Positions 33,428-35,566 of a DNA stretch of 35,566 bases are shown piece by piece. Source of the DNA: Isoetes engelmannii (lineage: Eukaryota; Streptophyta; Lycopodiopsida; Isoetales; Isoetaceae); NCBI GenBank assembly GCA_011763485.2, contig JAANSK020250384.1, forward strand, positions 1-35,566. Reading direction: 5' to 3'. Position 1 is the stretch's first letter; each line of letters begins with the position of its first letter. The notes beneath the pieces were generated by a model, which saw only the letters and a program-made list of their open reading frames with translations, ran no database searches and was not told the DNA's origin. The position numbers were made by a program, and so were the translations under genes.

Positions 33428-33646
33428 CAGTTCCAGGACCACAAAAACCATCACATATTCGAGTAGATCTCCACCAATATGCATTAGCCTCGATTTTCTC
33501 AGTTCCAGGACCACAAAAACCATCACATGTTCGAGTTGTAGATCTCCACCAATATGCATTAGCCTCCATTTTCTCAGTTCCAGGACCACAAAAACCATCA
33601 CATATTCGAGTAGATCGCCACCAATATGCATTAGCCTCCATTTTCA
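33428..33646 (+). repeat. 72-bp minisatellite, three units, all lengths divisible by three
   Basis: Units at 33428-33499 (72 bp), 33500-33574 (75 bp) and 33575-33646 (72 bp) start CAGTTCCAGGACCACAAAAA. The 75-bp unit has a 3-bp insertion (GTTGTAGATC against GTAGATC). Because unit lengths are multiples of three, several frames stay open on both strands. One plus-strand frame reads SVPGPQKPSHIRVDLHQYAL in each unit. It directly abuts the exon-like segment starting at 33365. Confidence 0.9.
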
Positions 33647-34286
33647 TGTATCCAATTCATACTGCAGATCCTCTTTTCTGGAAACCCACGTCATCAATAG
33701 TGCGGAAGTGTGGTTGCTGAAACATATAGAATTTAGTAGTTGACATCTTCAGTTCCTATATCTTTCGATGTAACAAAGAATTGTACTTAAATGCTTCCAA
33801 CCTTGAAAATGAGGTCCATCACTAATTAATTTGTTAGCTTTTGATACATTAGGATTACATGCTTATATGCTTCTATGGGCATCTAACTCTTGGTGGCATT
33901 CCGATTTACTGAAATATAAACCATGTTTTTGTCGTTGTCAATGTCATCAATACTCATGCAAAATAAGTGATCATTTTCATCTACTTAATCGGCATGCTTT
34001 CTTTTGCCATCTACACTAGCTTGGGAAATGACTCTAAACTGGTCGGCTATCAAAGTAGAGAATAAATCAATCACAAATCTAGCAAACAAGGATTGCTTAC
34101 TGGATATTCAAAAATCTAGACTAAACAAGGATTCCCTATTACTTGCTGCTACATTCTAAATGATTATGTGTATCTAATATGCAATGGGATCACAATACAA
34201 CATTTCTACAAGTACAATATCTTCCTTGGACCTTGAGATAGTGACACACTAAATTTTCATTGCATATACAATCATTTGCTATACAC
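33647..34286. other. Gene-free stretch
   Basis: AT-rich sequence. Nothing recognisable. Confidence 0.4.
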
Positions 34287-34366
34287 CTCATCCACATCGG
34301 TTCTACATGTCATTCACTGTCTCTATCTCATCCACATAGGTTCTACATGTCATTCATTGTCTCTAT
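34287..34366. repeat. 40-bp tandem repeat, two copies
   Basis: Units 34287-34326 and 34327-34366 start CTCATCCACAT and differ at only two positions. They lie about 100 bp before the Helitron terminus. Confidence 0.9.
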
Positions 34367-34466
34367 CTTCAAACAAATGCATATTAATTGTACAAGCATC
34401 AAAATTTTTGCTATAAGTATTGTAAGTACATCTTCAACATCGTTCCTTACAATACAAACGTACTTA

Positions 34467-34495
34467 TGCCCGGCAACGCCGGGCAATGTTACTAG
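34467..34495 (+). mobile_element. Helitron 3' terminus
   Basis: A perfect 8-bp hairpin, TGCCCGGC (34467-34474) and GCCGGGCA (34478-34485) with loop AAC, stands six bases before CTAG (34492-34495), which is followed by T. This matches the Helitron 3' signature: a GC-rich hairpin shortly before CTRR, with insertion between A and T. The 5' end (A|TC) could not be located, so the extent to the left is unknown. It may take in the 40-bp repeats and possibly the exon-like segments at 30.4-33.4 kb. Confidence 0.7.
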
Positions 34496-34811
34496 TATAT
34501 ATTTATATTTGCAATGTAAGGCATTTCCTTCATCAAGTCCAAGATACGGTTATTTCCACCTTGAACCCACAAGATAATGGTAACTTCAAAGGTTAATGAA
34601 TGATCCAAAATTTCCGAATCTTATATTATCTTATCATGTTTCCGAATTGCCTCCTTTCAATAACTAGTGTCTAATATTCAATTATCCTCCATTCTGCCAT
34701 TAGTAATGTCTTACTGTATCTGTTATTCCCTAGAGGAACAGTATTAATGAGCATACTTCAAATTACTAGATAGAAAACAATAAGAGTTTCTTACAGGTTA
34801 AACATTTTTTA

Positions 34812-35126
34812 TGGAATATCAATTTATTCTGGCAAGTATTAATTTTGAGGTTTCTGAGGATAATATTTGTGAGTGATGCATCAAAAGCACGCACTACTTA
34901 TAAATTTAAGAGCTCATTGTCTGCAAAATATAATACAGAAGTTGGATGCCCAGTTCTCAGGTGGCCAAAAGCAGAAAGTAGCAATTGCTCATGTAGGACA
35001 ACCATAGCCGTAGAAAGTGCAGACAATATTGCACTGATCTAAGATGGTACAATCATTGAACGGGGTGGTCATAGGGACCTTGTTGAAAACACTGATTTTT
35101 CCTATTATTGTCTCATCAAGCTTTAG
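34812..35126 (+). pseudogene. ABC transporter B-family (P-glycoprotein type) relic, nucleotide-binding domain
   Basis: Decayed last-exon sequence of an ABCB transporter. Recognisable in order: DASKARTTYKFKSSLSAKYN then TEVG (family AAKAANAHxFISSLPxxYDTxVG), QFSGGQKQKVAIA in another frame (ABC signature LSGGQKQR), then RTTIAVESADNIALI, a stop, and DGTIIERGGHRDLVENT. Between the signature and RTTI the Walker B and D-loop region is missing, and AHRLST after RTTI is also gone. There are at least one frameshift, one in-frame stop and a deletion, and no Walker A upstream. It lies just outside the Helitron terminus, so it need not be Helitron cargo. Confidence 0.75.
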
Positions 35127-35566
35127 CAAGAGAACAACATAGACTAGGACTTTGAAATAGCCCACCAAATTCAATTTTGTAAATCATCCAAGGGCATATA
35201 CCTTTTGATTTAACATCCGCTCCTTTAACTGGACCATGGATATAGCACTTAATTTTTTAATATTCTTTGAATCATAAAATAAATGTATTCTTAATTTTAA
35301 CTTTATGGAGTTAATAATGACTAACCTTTGATACTCAGCTTAAGAATTACATGTATGGTCCTTATATTCATCACTCAACTTCCTAATCTCCTCCTGTAAA
35401 GCAAACAATGTTTCTTTATAGTTGTTGTGACGTTCCATAATAATATATGGTGTAAATACGTATATTATACTGGCCACGTCACTGGTACATACCATCTATA
35501 TGTCATGTACAGTGTGGATCCATGGTATGGTGTCTCACTTTTGGTGTCCCCCATGTCCCACCCCCT
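35127..35566. other. Gene-free right edge
   Basis: AT-rich DNA. No gene or repeat is supported before the window ends. Confidence 0.4.

Noticed and set aside
33386-33743. Overlapping open frames on both strands as real genes
   Set aside because: They are a by-product of a repeat unit whose length is a multiple of three.

Overview
The window is nuclear DNA from a land plant. Two intact, intron-containing plant genes are present, together with a plant L1-type LINE, a Ty1/copia relic primed by initiator-tRNA-Met, tRNA-derived SINE-like copies and a Helitron terminus. All introns I place follow GT-AG. I cannot name the species. The RNA-dependent RNA polymerase is clearly RDR1-type, but its N-terminal RRM region differs from the grass and Arabidopsis versions as I remember them.

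Layout. 1-1612: no gene; short tandem repeats and an inverted-repeat block. 1613-5900 (minus): complete RDR1-type RNA-dependent RNA polymerase, 4 exons, about 1150 aa. 5901-7296: RDR1 upstream region filled with SINE-like copies, then two exon-like fragments. 7297-11255: two direct copies of a 1.8-kb unit around an AACCA-rich spacer. 11256-15767: decayed sequence with exon-like remnants, an AAGG microsatellite and a compact block of four different tandem repeats. 15768-19692 (minus): complete nine-exon transmembrane-9 (TM9SF/TMN) gene, 599 aa, with a likely 5'UTR intron. 20560-29164: a retrotransposon cluster in which a 5.7-kb LINE with a perfect 10-bp target duplication lies between two copia gag copies. 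30367-33420: exon-like segments of a protein I do not recognise, three of which join in phase. 33428-35126: minisatellites, a Helitron 3' terminus and an ABCB-transporter relic.

The two intact genes are unrelated in function: RDR1 makes dsRNA for antiviral and endogenous silencing, and TMN proteins are Golgi/endosome membrane proteins. They are not a functional cluster. No prokaryotic-style system, CRISPR array or rRNA/tRNA gene is visible. I found no convincing new biological system. The parts most worth a second look are the unrecognised phase-consistent exons at 30.4-32.7 kb, the SINE-filled RDR1 promoter, the Ser-for-Gly change beside the RDR1 catalytic motif, and the repeat blocks at 1.1, 7.3-11.3 and 14.6 kb.
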